Source: Bacteroidia bacterium
Lineage (GTDB): Bacteria > Bacteroidota > Bacteroidia > Flavobacteriales > Flavobacteriaceae
Direction: 5' to 3'
Assembly (NCBI GenBank): GCA_030427585.1
Contig: JAUIBW010000018.1
Coordinates: 1 to 64,000, forward strand
Length of the DNA stretch: 64,000 nt
In this document: in pieces, positions 30,294 through 38,194 of the stretch
Layout of the letters: each line of letters starts with the position of its first letter
How positions within the stretch are numbered: the stretch's first letter is position 1
Translations under genes and position numbers: made by a program
Notes under the pieces: model-generated
Database searches by the model: none
Told to the model about the DNA's origin: nothing
The model's input: only the letters and a program-made list of their open reading frames with translations

Positions 30294-30706
30294 TTGTTAA
30301 GATAAACTACACTATATATACATTACTATTTATGAATAGGAAATAATAATCTTATCCCAAAACATAATCTGGTTTTGGAGAATTCTTAGGATTCAAATTT
30401 TATTTACGAGAATTTCATTAAATATGCTGAGGTAGGATTTTGTATACATATCCAGATAGCTTTATTCATATAAGATCATCATGTCAGCAATTCAATATTC
30501 AGGATAAACATTAGGAAAAATAATTGATCTTGATTAAATACTTGATAATCGAGACTCAATGTTCTATTGATCATATAATGGTCGATGACCTAACATTATA
30601 AGTAAAACTAAGATACGGGTAATGTAACTTATTCTGGTATACTCAAAAGATTCGTATACCAATCACACAAAAACTTAATTTTTAACCATTTATAATATAA
30701 AAATAT
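30294..30706. other. 413-base intergenic region before pksG-like gene
   Basis: No credible ORF. It holds a 7-bp hairpin (CCAAAAC at 30357-30363, GTTTTGG at 30372-30378) with no clear U-tract and a perfect inverted repeat at 30636-30660, listed separately. It probably contains the promoter of the HMG-synthase gene. Confidence 0.5.
30636..30660. promoter_or_regulatory. Inverted repeat upstream of pksG-like gene (possible operator)
   Basis: GGTATAC (30636-30642) and GTATACC (30654-30660) are perfect arms around 11 bases, ending 46 bases before the ATG. Position and symmetry suit a dimeric regulator, or a leader hairpin; neither is shown. Confidence 0.4.
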
Positions 30707-31966
30707 ATGCGCATAGCAGGAATTGAAGCAATGAATGTCTTCGGGGGCACAACATTTTTAGACGTAGAAAAACTTGCAGAATATCGTAAATTAGATACTT
30801 CTCGTTTTAAAAACCTTCTTATGAAAGAGAAAACGGTGGCATTACCATATGAGGATCCAGTTACTTTTGGGGTAAATGCTGCAAAGCCTCTTATAGATGC
30901 TCTTAGTCCGGAAGAAAAAGATCGAATCGAACTGGTAATCTCATGTACAGAATCTTCTTTTGATTTTGGAAAATCAATGAGTACTTATTTTCATGAAATT
31001 TTGGGCTTGAATCGTAATTGTCGTTTGTTTGAATTAAAAAATGCATGCTATTCTGGAGTTGCTGGTTTTCAAATGGCAATCAATTTTATTTTATCCCAAA
31101 CTTCACCTGGAGCAAAAGCTTTGGTAATTGCCACAGATGTATCTCGCTTTATGATAGAAGAAGGAGGAGATGCGCTCACTATGGAATGGTCATTCGCAGA
31201 ACCTAGTGGAGGTGCCGGAGCGGTTGCTATGCTGGTTAGCGAGAAACCTTATGTATTTCAAGTAGATATTGGCGCTAACGGCTATTATGGTTATCAGGTT
31301 ATGGATACCTGTAGGCCTACTACAGATGGCGAAGCAGGAGATTCTGACCTGTCATTACTCTCTTATTTAGACTGTTGTGAGAATTCTTTTTACGAATATC
31401 AAAAACGCGTTCCCGAAGCAGATTATGCCAAAACTTTTAGCTACCTAGCCTTTCATACTCCTTTTGGAGGGATGGTCAAAGGAGCACATCGTAATTTAAT
31501 GCGCAAAGCAGTGAAAGCGAAACCTAAGGATATAGAAATAGATTTTGAAAATCGAGTAGTTCCCGGGTTGATCTACTGCCAGCGAATTGGCAATATTATG
31601 GGAGCTACAGCTATGATGTCACTCGCTAGTACGATTGAGAACGGCAGTTTTGACGCACCACAAAGAGTAGGATGCTTTTCTTATGGGTCAGGCTGTTGTT
31701 CTGAGTTTTTTAGCGGTATTGTAGGTGAAAAAAGCAAGGAAAGTATACAGAAATTTAAGATCAAAGAGCAATTTGATAAAAGGTACGAACTAAAAATGGA
31801 TGAATACGAAAATTTACTGGTAGGGAGCAATGCGGTAAAATTTGGTACACGTAATGTAAAATTAGATACTGATTTTATTTCTCAAGCCAGAAAAACACTT
31901 GATAGAGAAACACTTTTTTTAAAAGAGATTAAAGAATTTAAAAGAGAATACGAATGGATATCATAA
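30707..31966 (+). CDS. pksG: HMG-CoA synthase-like enzyme for beta-branching (HCS, PksG type)
   Basis: A 419-residue thiolase-fold enzyme. It has the HMG-CoA synthase triad: Glu82 (SCTESSFDFG), Cys114 in LKNACYSG and His250 in AFHTPFGG. Its length and motifs match the PksG/MupH/CurD group, which adds an acetyl carbon from an acetyl-ACP to the beta-keto group of the ACP-bound chain. Partners lie nearby: the PksH-like ECH1 overlaps its end by 13 bases, and the donor ACP and KS decarboxylase follow at 36543-38160. The probable acceptor ACPs are the twin ACPs of PKS-1. Confidence 0.92.
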   Translation: MRIAGIEAMNVFGGTTFLDVEKLAEYRKLDTSRFKNLLMKEKTVALPYEDPVTFGVNAAKPLIDALSPEEKDRIELVISCTESSFDFGKSMSTYFHEILGLNRNCRLFELKNACYSGVAGFQMAINFILSQTSPGAKALVIATDVSRFMIEEGGDALTMEWSFAEPSGGAGAVAMLVSEKPYVFQVDIGANGYYGYQVMDTCRPTTDGEAGDSDLSLLSYLDCCENSFYEYQKRVPEADYAKTFSYLAFHTPFGGMVKGAHRNLMRKAVKAKPKDIEIDFENRVVPGLIYCQRIGNIMGATAMMSLASTIENGSFDAPQRVGCFSYGSGCCSEFFSGIVGEKSKESIQKFKIKEQFDKRYELKMDEYENLLVGSNAVKFGTRNVKLDTDFISQARKTLDRETLFLKEIKEFKREYEWIS

Positions 31967-32745
31967 GTAATGCAACATTATACGAAACTATAAAGACCAG
32001 ATTTGAAGGAGATATTTGTTTTATTCAAATCAATCGTCCAGAAGCTAAAAATGCGATTAATAATAAACTGATCGAAGAGTTTACAAATGCACTTGATTAT
32101 TGTGAAGAGTTAGCAAAAATTGTGGTTGTCGAAGGTTCTCCTGAAGTATTTTGTTTTGGAGCAGATTTCAAAGGGATTCAACAAAGTCTTGAAAACGGAA
32201 CTCTGCACCAGGAACAAAACCCAGAACTAATGTATAATCTATGGCTAAAACTAGCCTCAGGCCCATATATTACTATTGCACATGTTAGAGGGAAAGCTAA
32301 TGCCGGTGGAATGGGTTTTGTGTCTGCTTGCGATATAGTTCTCTGTGAACAGAAAGCAGTATTCAGTTTGTCAGAACTTCTTTTTGGACTAATGCCTGCG
32401 TGTGTTTTGCCTTTTCTGATCCGTCGAATAGGATTCTCAAAAGCACATTACATGACATTAATGACTCAACCTATATCGGCAAAGGAAGCATATGATTGGG
32501 GATTGGTGGATGCATATGACGAGAATAGTAAAAATCTGCTGAGAAAACATTTATTACGACTACGTCTGCTTTCTAAGCAGGGAATAGCAAGTTATAAGAG
32601 TTATCTGAATAAATTGAATGATTTTCCAGATACTTCTAAATCACACGCTCTTGCAGCAAATATTGAAGTGTTTTCTGATGAAAGCAACCTGAATAAAATA
32701 GTAAGATTTGTAAAAACGGGGCAATTTCCTTGGGAAGAAGGGTAA
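31954..32745 (+). CDS. pksH: Enoyl-CoA hydratase ECH1 (PksH-like dehydratase)
   Basis: A 263-residue crotonase-fold protein that strongly resembles Bacillus PksH along its length, with the motifs EVFCFGADF, HVRGKANAGGMGFVSACD, LSELLFGLMPACVLPFLIRRIG and a GQFPWE end. In the beta-branching pathway ECH1 dehydrates HMG-ACP to 3-methylglutaconyl-ACP. Its ATG overlaps the pksG-like gene, indicating translational coupling. No free-standing ECH2 (PksI) follows; the third in-line ECH of PKS-1 may do that decarboxylation. Confidence 0.92.
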   Translation: MDIISNATLYETIKTRFEGDICFIQINRPEAKNAINNKLIEEFTNALDYCEELAKIVVVEGSPEVFCFGADFKGIQQSLENGTLHQEQNPELMYNLWLKLASGPYITIAHVRGKANAGGMGFVSACDIVLCEQKAVFSLSELLFGLMPACVLPFLIRRIGFSKAHYMTLMTQPISAKEAYDWGLVDAYDENSKNLLRKHLLRLRLLSKQGIASYKSYLNKLNDFPDTSKSHALAANIEVFSDESNLNKIVRFVKTGQFPWEEG

Positions 32746-32923
32746 ATGATACATAGGGATATAATATCTGGTAACGTTAGCTATAGAATTGGATTTACTC
32801 ATACTATTTAAATTAAACCTTTTAAAAACCAAACTCAATTAGCTTTCTGGGTTTGATTTTGATACATCGTTAACACTATGAAGAAACCAAATTATTATTA
32901 ATTTATTTTTTAGAGAGATAAGT

Positions 32924-34276
32924 ATGAAGAATTGCTCCAACTTCACTAATAATATTGTATTTAGTATTATCACCTCATTTATAAGTATTACATATTTTTA
33001 TGGCCAGATTCCCATAGAAAATGATAGCATAGTAGATAGTGAGAATTTTGATATCATTGATATGGGATCTATTATGATTAAAGAAAAAAAGGACTCTCTA
33101 TCATGGGTTTCGGATATGTTTAGTGCAATGCGTTTAGGCATACAATATGGATTTACTTATAAAGTTGAAAAACCGGATAAAGTCATGAATAATCGGCTTT
33201 CATTTCGACTAGAATATTCTAAATCTTTCATGAATTACCTTTCACTTCATATAGACACAAAAATGTTTGCTTTTCTTAAAAATGATCATAGGATTAGGGA
33301 TAAAAAGGAGATAGCATTTGAAGGAAGAACCAGAGAAGCTTATTTGCAAACTAGTTTTAATGAAACAAGTATCAAAGCAGGAATTCAGATAGTTGTATGG
33401 GGAGAATCAGATTATGCAATTGTTACTAATGAAATAGGTCGTCTGGATTATCGGGAACCATTAAGTCTCAATATGGATGATCTTAGGATTGGACAGCCCA
33501 TGTTAACTGTAGATCAATATTCATCATTTGGATATTGGAGTGCATTTTTTGTGCCGTATGCCGAATTTAATGAACAACCAAGAAAAGGAACAGGGTATTA
33601 TTACAATCCTTTTGACGGAAAAGTTGAGTATTTAAAGGAAAAACAGAAGGGAAATTTTTTTGAGTATGGTTTACGATGGAGAAAAACTTATGGGAAGAGT
33701 GATGTTAGTATTATGGCCGCCAGTCTGATAGATAATCAATATGCTTTGCGAATGGTCACTCCTGATCTTATTGCCAAAAGTAAGCAACGATTTTTTATGA
33801 CTGGTATTACTCTAAATCGAGCAATTAATAATTTACTTGTTAAAGGTGAAGTAGCTTTAAAATCCCGAAAAGCATATAATGATGCATCGTTTCAGATTGT
33901 AAAGAAAAATGCCCTGGATGCTTCACTTGGTGTTGATTATTCTCCTAATAGTACTTTTACATTAAGTATGGAAGCCGTAAATTATCATATTATGGACTGG
34001 TCAGACCAAATCCAGGGAATGCCTAGAAACAACTACATAATCCTAATGGCCTTAAGCAAACAACTAATGAAAAATGATTTATCTTTTAGTTGGGCTTCTA
34101 TGTATAACGGGCCTTATACTAATTTTTTTAATGTATTATCAGCTTCTTACAATTGGAATGACCATATCACCTTAAATTTTGATGCACTCATTCCTATAGT
34201 AGACGATAATAGAAGTGGTTTTTACCCGTATCGTGATCAAAAACAAGTTGCTTTTAGGGTTTTATATCAGCTTTAA
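32924..34276 (+). CDS. DUF1302-like outer-membrane beta-barrel protein
   Basis: A 450-residue protein with an N-terminal hydrophobic signal segment (~10-27) and a body rich in alternating beta-strand patterns ending in aromatic residues (final VLYQL). The stretch VVWGESDYAIVTNEIGRLDYRE resembles the DUF1302 hallmark of a GRQ-VVWG-x-SD-type strand followed by N-x-LD-x-RE. It probably sits in the outer membrane. It lies between the HMG-synthase pair and the acylhydrolase-like gene on the same strand, so a link to export, uptake or self-protection against the polyketide is possible. It carries no TonB box or plug. Confidence 0.65.
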   Translation: MKNCSNFTNNIVFSIITSFISITYFYGQIPIENDSIVDSENFDIIDMGSIMIKEKKDSLSWVSDMFSAMRLGIQYGFTYKVEKPDKVMNNRLSFRLEYSKSFMNYLSLHIDTKMFAFLKNDHRIRDKKEIAFEGRTREAYLQTSFNETSIKAGIQIVVWGESDYAIVTNEIGRLDYREPLSLNMDDLRIGQPMLTVDQYSSFGYWSAFFVPYAEFNEQPRKGTGYYYNPFDGKVEYLKEKQKGNFFEYGLRWRKTYGKSDVSIMAASLIDNQYALRMVTPDLIAKSKQRFFMTGITLNRAINNLLVKGEVALKSRKAYNDASFQIVKKNALDASLGVDYSPNSTFTLSMEAVNYHIMDWSDQIQGMPRNNYIILMALSKQLMKNDLSFSWASMYNGPYTNFFNVLSASYNWNDHITLNFDALIPIVDDNRSGFYPYRDQKQVAFRVLYQL

Positions 34277-34337
34277 TTAGATTATAATAAATACTACATG
34301 TGGCTCTTGGCTATAAATAAAAAGAAAAACAAATCAA

Positions 34338-35288
34338 ATGAATAAACAGATTATATGTATGTTCTCTGGCCAGGGTTCTCAATACTACAAAATGGGTAAA
34401 GAACTCTATGAACATAATGAACAATTCAGGTATTGGATGGATCATTGCGATGAAATGATTTTTCAGTTACTAAAAACCTCTTTAGTAGATGTTTTATATA
34501 ATGGAAAAAGAAAGAGTGAGCCTTTTGACGATATTCTTTATACGAACCCTGCTATATTAAGTATCCAATACAGTATGTTCAAATTACTGAAAGAGATGGG
34601 CATCCAGCCAGATTTTCTTTTGGGATATAGCATGGGAGAACTTCATGCAGCAGTTGTTTCAGGGGCCATTTCTCTAGAAGATGGAATAAGAATATCAGTG
34701 GATATAGCCAAGCTTACTCATAAAAGAACTCAACCGACAGGCATGTTGGCTATTATGGGATCAAAATCAATAATGACCCGTTACCCAGATTTTTTTCATA
34801 ACTGTTGGTTTACAGCAGGAAATTTTCAGGAGAACTTTGTTGTAAGTGGTTTGCCTCATGCTATACAAAACCTTCATCAAAACTTAAATAAGGAAAACAT
34901 TATATCACAAATATTACCAGTTAAATATGGGTTTCATACCGAACTTATAGATCCAATTAAAGAAGCGTATACACACATTTTCAGGGATATTAAAGTAGTA
35001 CCTCCCAAAATTCCGGTAGTATCATCATTGCAAGCAGGAACAGTTCGGGAATTGAACGAGGATTACATATGGAAAGCTATCCGTTACCCTGTTGATTTTG
35101 AGAAAACTATACAAAGAATACTAGAAACCGGAGATTATATTTTTATAGATATGGGACCTAGTGGAACTTTATCAACTTTTGTTAAATATATACTTCCTTC
35201 AGATTCAAACTCTATTTCACTACAAATGATAAATCAATTTGGAAGTGATCTCAATGTTATTCAAAAGTTAAGAACCAGTTTATGTTAG
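34338..35288 (+). CDS. Discrete AT homologue, likely acylhydrolase (PedC/PksD type)
   Basis: A 316-residue FabD-fold protein with FSGQGSQ, nucleophile Ser98 in GYSMGE and catalytic His200 (GFHTE). Malonyl-specific ATs have a conserved Arg 25 residues after the Ser; here that position is Ile123, whereas the neighbouring AT at 38195 has Arg113 there. Loss of this carboxylate-binding Arg, and Tyr instead of His before the Ser, fit the editing acylhydrolases of trans-AT pathways (PedC, PksD), which remove stalled acyl groups from ACPs. A transferase for a non-carboxylated acyl group is the alternative. Confidence 0.8.
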   Translation: MNKQIICMFSGQGSQYYKMGKELYEHNEQFRYWMDHCDEMIFQLLKTSLVDVLYNGKRKSEPFDDILYTNPAILSIQYSMFKLLKEMGIQPDFLLGYSMGELHAAVVSGAISLEDGIRISVDIAKLTHKRTQPTGMLAIMGSKSIMTRYPDFFHNCWFTAGNFQENFVVSGLPHAIQNLHQNLNKENIISQILPVKYGFHTELIDPIKEAYTHIFRDIKVVPPKIPVVSSLQAGTVRELNEDYIWKAIRYPVDFEKTIQRILETGDYIFIDMGPSGTLSTFVKYILPSDSNSISLQMINQFGSDLNVIQKLRTSLC

Positions 35289-35355
35289 TAATCTACCATA
35301 ATAAACATTTTTCAGAGGTATTGATGGAACGTATTTTATAAAGAAGAATAAAAAA

Positions 35356-35430
35356 GGTGCTGTACCCAAGTGGATTAAGGGGAAGGTCTGCAAAACCTTT
35401 ATTTCAGTGGTTCGAATCCACTCAGCACCT
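35356..35430 (+). tRNA. tRNA-Cys (GCA)
   Basis: A 75-base cloverleaf: acceptor GGTGCTG/CAGCACC perfect, T arm AGTGG-TTCGAAT-CCACT, anticodon stem AAGGT/ACCTT with loop CTGCAAA, anticodon GCA with U33 present and discriminator U73 as in tRNA-Cys. CCA is not encoded. Confidence 0.93.
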
Positions 35431-35434
35431 CTTA

Positions 35435-35595
35435 ATACCATTTCCAATCTAAATTTACTCAATAAAACCGCGTCTTTTTGTCTAATATTTCAAAATAAAG
35501 CACAACCGTAGCCCTGCTATGCTTGAATTTTCTTTTTCATCTAAGCCAAAAATCCATCATTTTTCTTATGAGTAAATTTAAATCAGAACTGGTAT
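35435..35595. repeat. MITE-like palindromic element C (161 bp) between the two tRNA-Cys genes
   Basis: Ends are imperfect inverted repeats: ATACCATTTCC at 35435 and its counterpart ending GGTAT at 35595; the 12 bases TAAATTTACTCA match exactly in the second arm. The core CGTAGCCCTGCTATG (35507-35521) matches the core of element A. No ORF. Confidence 0.65.
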
Positions 35596-35648
35596 AAGAA
35601 CATTTTCATCTGTATGTTTTGAAGTTTCAAGCTATGACTTACACAAAA

Positions 35649-35723
35649 GGCGCTGTACCCAAGTGGTCTAAGGGGAAGGTTCGCAAAACCTTTAGTTCAG
35701 TGGTTCGAATCCACTCGGCGCCT
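35649..35723 (+). tRNA. Second tRNA-Cys-like gene with C33 in the anticodon loop
   Basis: A 75-base cloverleaf close to the tRNA at 35356. Acceptor GGCGCTG/CGGCGCC pairs with one G-U, and the T arm is identical. The anticodon stem AAGGT/ACCTT encloses loop TCGCAAA, so the anticodon is GCA but position 33 is C rather than the nearly universal U. It may be a decaying duplicate or a tRNA with another use. Confidence 0.75.
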
Positions 35724-35761
35724 CTATACATATAAAATAATGCACAATAATTTACACATCA

Positions 35762-36487
35762 ATGAAATTTGAAAATCTGATCATGAATGTTGGATATACG
35801 GATACTGGTTATAGTGGTATAGTACAGGTTGTCATATTGAGAATGACTCATATGTCTATGGTAAACTATAGTTATTTAGTGGTTGACCATATTAATAATC
35901 AGGCTGTTATTGTTGATCCGGCCTGGGATATGAGAAAGGTAGAGCAGGCCCTCGAGAATACCGAAACAGTCTTAAGTGGGATTTTACTAACCCATTCTCA
36001 TCTTGACCATATTCATTTAGCCAAACCACTTGCAGAAAAATACGGTTGTCCCATATGGATGTCAAATGAAGAAATTGCATATTCTGGTTATTATGCGCCA
36101 CAATTAGAGGGTATTAATATAACACCATGGTCAGTTGGTCAAATACAGATAGAACCTTTGTTTACTCCAGGTCATACCCCTGGTGGCATGTGCTATTTAA
36201 TAGGAAACAGTCTGTTTTCTGGGGATACATTATTTGCCGAAGGTTGCGGCTTATGTTTCGACGTGCAGGGAGCACATAATATGTTTGAAAGTATTGAACA
36301 TCTAAAAAAAAGGATTACACCCGATACGCTCGTTTTTCCAGGTCATAGTTATGGCAGGGAACCTGGTCAGAAATTTTCGCAAGTATTGAAGAATAATATA
36401 TATCTGCAATTTAAAAACAAAAATGATTTTACTGCATATCGCTTAAGAAAAGGACAGAATAAGTTGAACTTTTTTGATTTTCAGTAA
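35762..36487 (+). CDS. Metallo-beta-lactamase-fold hydrolase (PksB/glyoxalase II-like)
   Basis: A 241-residue MBL-fold protein with the zinc motif THSHLDH (His78, His80, Asp82, His83), then GHTPGG, SGDTLF and a final PGHSYG. PksB-type hydrolases occur in several trans-AT clusters, including bacillaene; the substrate is not firmly known, but thioester hydrolysis is a common proposal. It is followed after 55 bases by the donor ACP gene. Met8 or Met28 are possible later starts because family members often begin closer to the core sheet. Confidence 0.82.
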   Translation: MKFENLIMNVGYTDTGYSGIVQVVILRMTHMSMVNYSYLVVDHINNQAVIVDPAWDMRKVEQALENTETVLSGILLTHSHLDHIHLAKPLAEKYGCPIWMSNEEIAYSGYYAPQLEGINITPWSVGQIQIEPLFTPGHTPGGMCYLIGNSLFSGDTLFAEGCGLCFDVQGAHNMFESIEHLKKRITPDTLVFPGHSYGREPGQKFSQVLKNNIYLQFKNKNDFTAYRLRKGQNKLNFFDFQ

Positions 36488-36542
36488 AATAAAATCTTAA
36501 ACCAAAAAGAAGTGTATAATATTTAAATAAATAATAGAAGTT

Positions 36543-36803
36543 ATGTCAAAAGAACATGTTTTTGAAGTAGTAAAAAATGTAATTATAGAAGTGCTTCCGG
36601 ATATAAAACCGGAGCAGATTCACATCGAGAAAAATCTACGAGAATTAGGTGCTAACTCAATTGATAGGATGGAGGTAGTCACCATGTCGATGGAAGAATT
36701 AGATCTGAAAATACCCTTAATGAGCTTTGCTCAAGTAAGTAATATTCAGGGTATGGTAGATGTATTAACAGAGAACTATATGGCGTCTGTTGAAAGTAAT
36801 TAA
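36543..36803 (+). CDS. acpK: Donor acyl carrier protein for beta-branching (AcpK-like)
   Basis: An 86-residue ACP with attachment Ser39 in LGANSIDRMEVV, followed by MSMEELDLKIPLMSFA. This pattern is close to the discrete donor ACP AcpK of the bacillaene system, which carries malonyl then acetyl for the HMG-synthase step. Its position directly before the KS decarboxylase supports the role. Confidence 0.9.
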   Translation: MSKEHVFEVVKNVIIEVLPDIKPEQIHIEKNLRELGANSIDRMEVVTMSMEELDLKIPLMSFAQVSNIQGMVDVLTENYMASVESN

Positions 36804-36879
36804 TATCGCTAATAGTATCACCAAAGAATATTTAAAACAAATCTAATTATTTTGATTTGTGACTAAAAAGAGATAGACA

Positions 36880-38160
36880 ATGTTGACAACAAATAGAGTT
36901 GTAATTACAGGTATGGGAACAGTTTCTTCGATAGGTAATAATGTTTCTACATTTTGTAACTCCTTAAGGAGTGGAAAATCCGGGATTAAAAAAACATCAA
37001 CTACAGAGGAACCAAAAGTATCTGTTGATATTGTTGCTAAGATAGAAGATTTTTCCTTTTCTGATTTTGTAGATCGTTTTCAAAATGTATCAGAAGAGAA
37101 ATGCCAACACGCCAAGCGATTAGGTAGGAGAGCTCCTTTTGTTATCCAAACGTCTATTGTTTCTGCCCTAGAAGCGTGGTCTAATGCCAGACTGCATGAT
37201 AATAGACCTTTACCAGAACGAGTAGGGCTTATTGTTGCAGGACAAAATAGTACTCAGAATTATCAATATGACTTAATTTCCAAGTTCAGGAAAAATCCAG
37301 AATACCTTTCTCCTCGATATGCTCTAGAATTTTTAGAGACCAATCAGGTTGGAGTTTTGAGTGAGTTATTTGATATTAAAGGAGAAGGCTTTACTGTGGG
37401 AGGAGCATCTGCCACGGGTAATGTCGGTATTATAAAAGGATATCAACTTGTTCGTGCAGGTTTGGTTGATGTGTGTTTAGTGACTGGTGTTGTTGCTGAC
37501 CTTTCGCCGATGGATATTCAAGGTTTTATTAACATTGGAGCTATGGGAGGTAAGAAATATCTGGATCAACCAGAAAAAGCTTGCCGTCCTTTTGATTCGC
37601 AACATGAAGGTTTTATTTATGGGCAAGCCAGTGCCTGTATTATTCTAGAATCTGGAATAAGTGCCGAAAAAAGAGGTGCCCCATTTCTTGCTGAAATCAA
37701 AGGTTATGCATTAAACCTTGATAGCAATAGTGCTGCCAATCCAAGTGTAGATGGTGAAGCAAAGGCGATGCTTTCGGCATTAAATCAAGCCGGGTTATCA
37801 GTTTCAGATGTTGATTATATAAATACTCATGGAAGCTCTTCTCCTCTGGGAGATAAAACAGAAGCAGAAGCTATTAGCAAAGTTTTTAAAGATTATACTT
37901 CTGGTTTGTGGCTAAATTCTACTAAAGGGTTAACGGGGCACTGTTTGTATTCGGCAGGCGTAGTAGAGACCATAGCAACTGTTGAACAAATGCGACAAGG
38001 GTTTTTGCATCCGAATAAAAACCTGGAAACACCAGTATGTAATAATTTACAGTTTTGTAGTACCGAAGCTATGGATTATCAGTCCAATGTAGCAATGAGT
38101 AATTCTTTTGGTTTTGGCGGAATAAATACTTCGATCGTATTAAAAAGAGGAAAAAATTAA
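36880..38160 (+). CDS. pksF: Malonyl-ACP decarboxylase, KS with Ser in place of Cys (PksF-like)
   Basis: A 426-residue ketosynthase-fold protein in which the nucleophile Cys is replaced by Ser177 (GGASATGNVG), while both catalytic His motifs remain (NTHGSSSPLGD, LTGHCLYSAG). Such KS-like decarboxylases turn malonyl-AcpK into acetyl-AcpK, the substrate of the HMG-synthase. It lies 76 bases after the AcpK-like gene. Confidence 0.92.
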   Translation: MLTTNRVVITGMGTVSSIGNNVSTFCNSLRSGKSGIKKTSTTEEPKVSVDIVAKIEDFSFSDFVDRFQNVSEEKCQHAKRLGRRAPFVIQTSIVSALEAWSNARLHDNRPLPERVGLIVAGQNSTQNYQYDLISKFRKNPEYLSPRYALEFLETNQVGVLSELFDIKGEGFTVGGASATGNVGIIKGYQLVRAGLVDVCLVTGVVADLSPMDIQGFINIGAMGGKKYLDQPEKACRPFDSQHEGFIYGQASACIILESGISAEKRGAPFLAEIKGYALNLDSNSAANPSVDGEAKAMLSALNQAGLSVSDVDYINTHGSSSPLGDKTEAEAISKVFKDYTSGLWLNSTKGLTGHCLYSAGVVETIATVEQMRQGFLHPNKNLETPVCNNLQFCSTEAMDYQSNVAMSNSFGFGGINTSIVLKRGKN

Positions 38161-38194
38161 GATTATAAACCTAATATAAAAAAACAAGATAAAA

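Noticed and set aside
30357..30378. Hairpin after the class V protein gene as a terminator
   Set aside because: A 7-bp stem is present, but no clear T-run follows, so I did not call a terminator.
32780..32800. Possible fourth MITE core (GTAACGTTAGCTATAG)
   Set aside because: It resembles part of the core of the element at 53289, but no inverted arms surround it.
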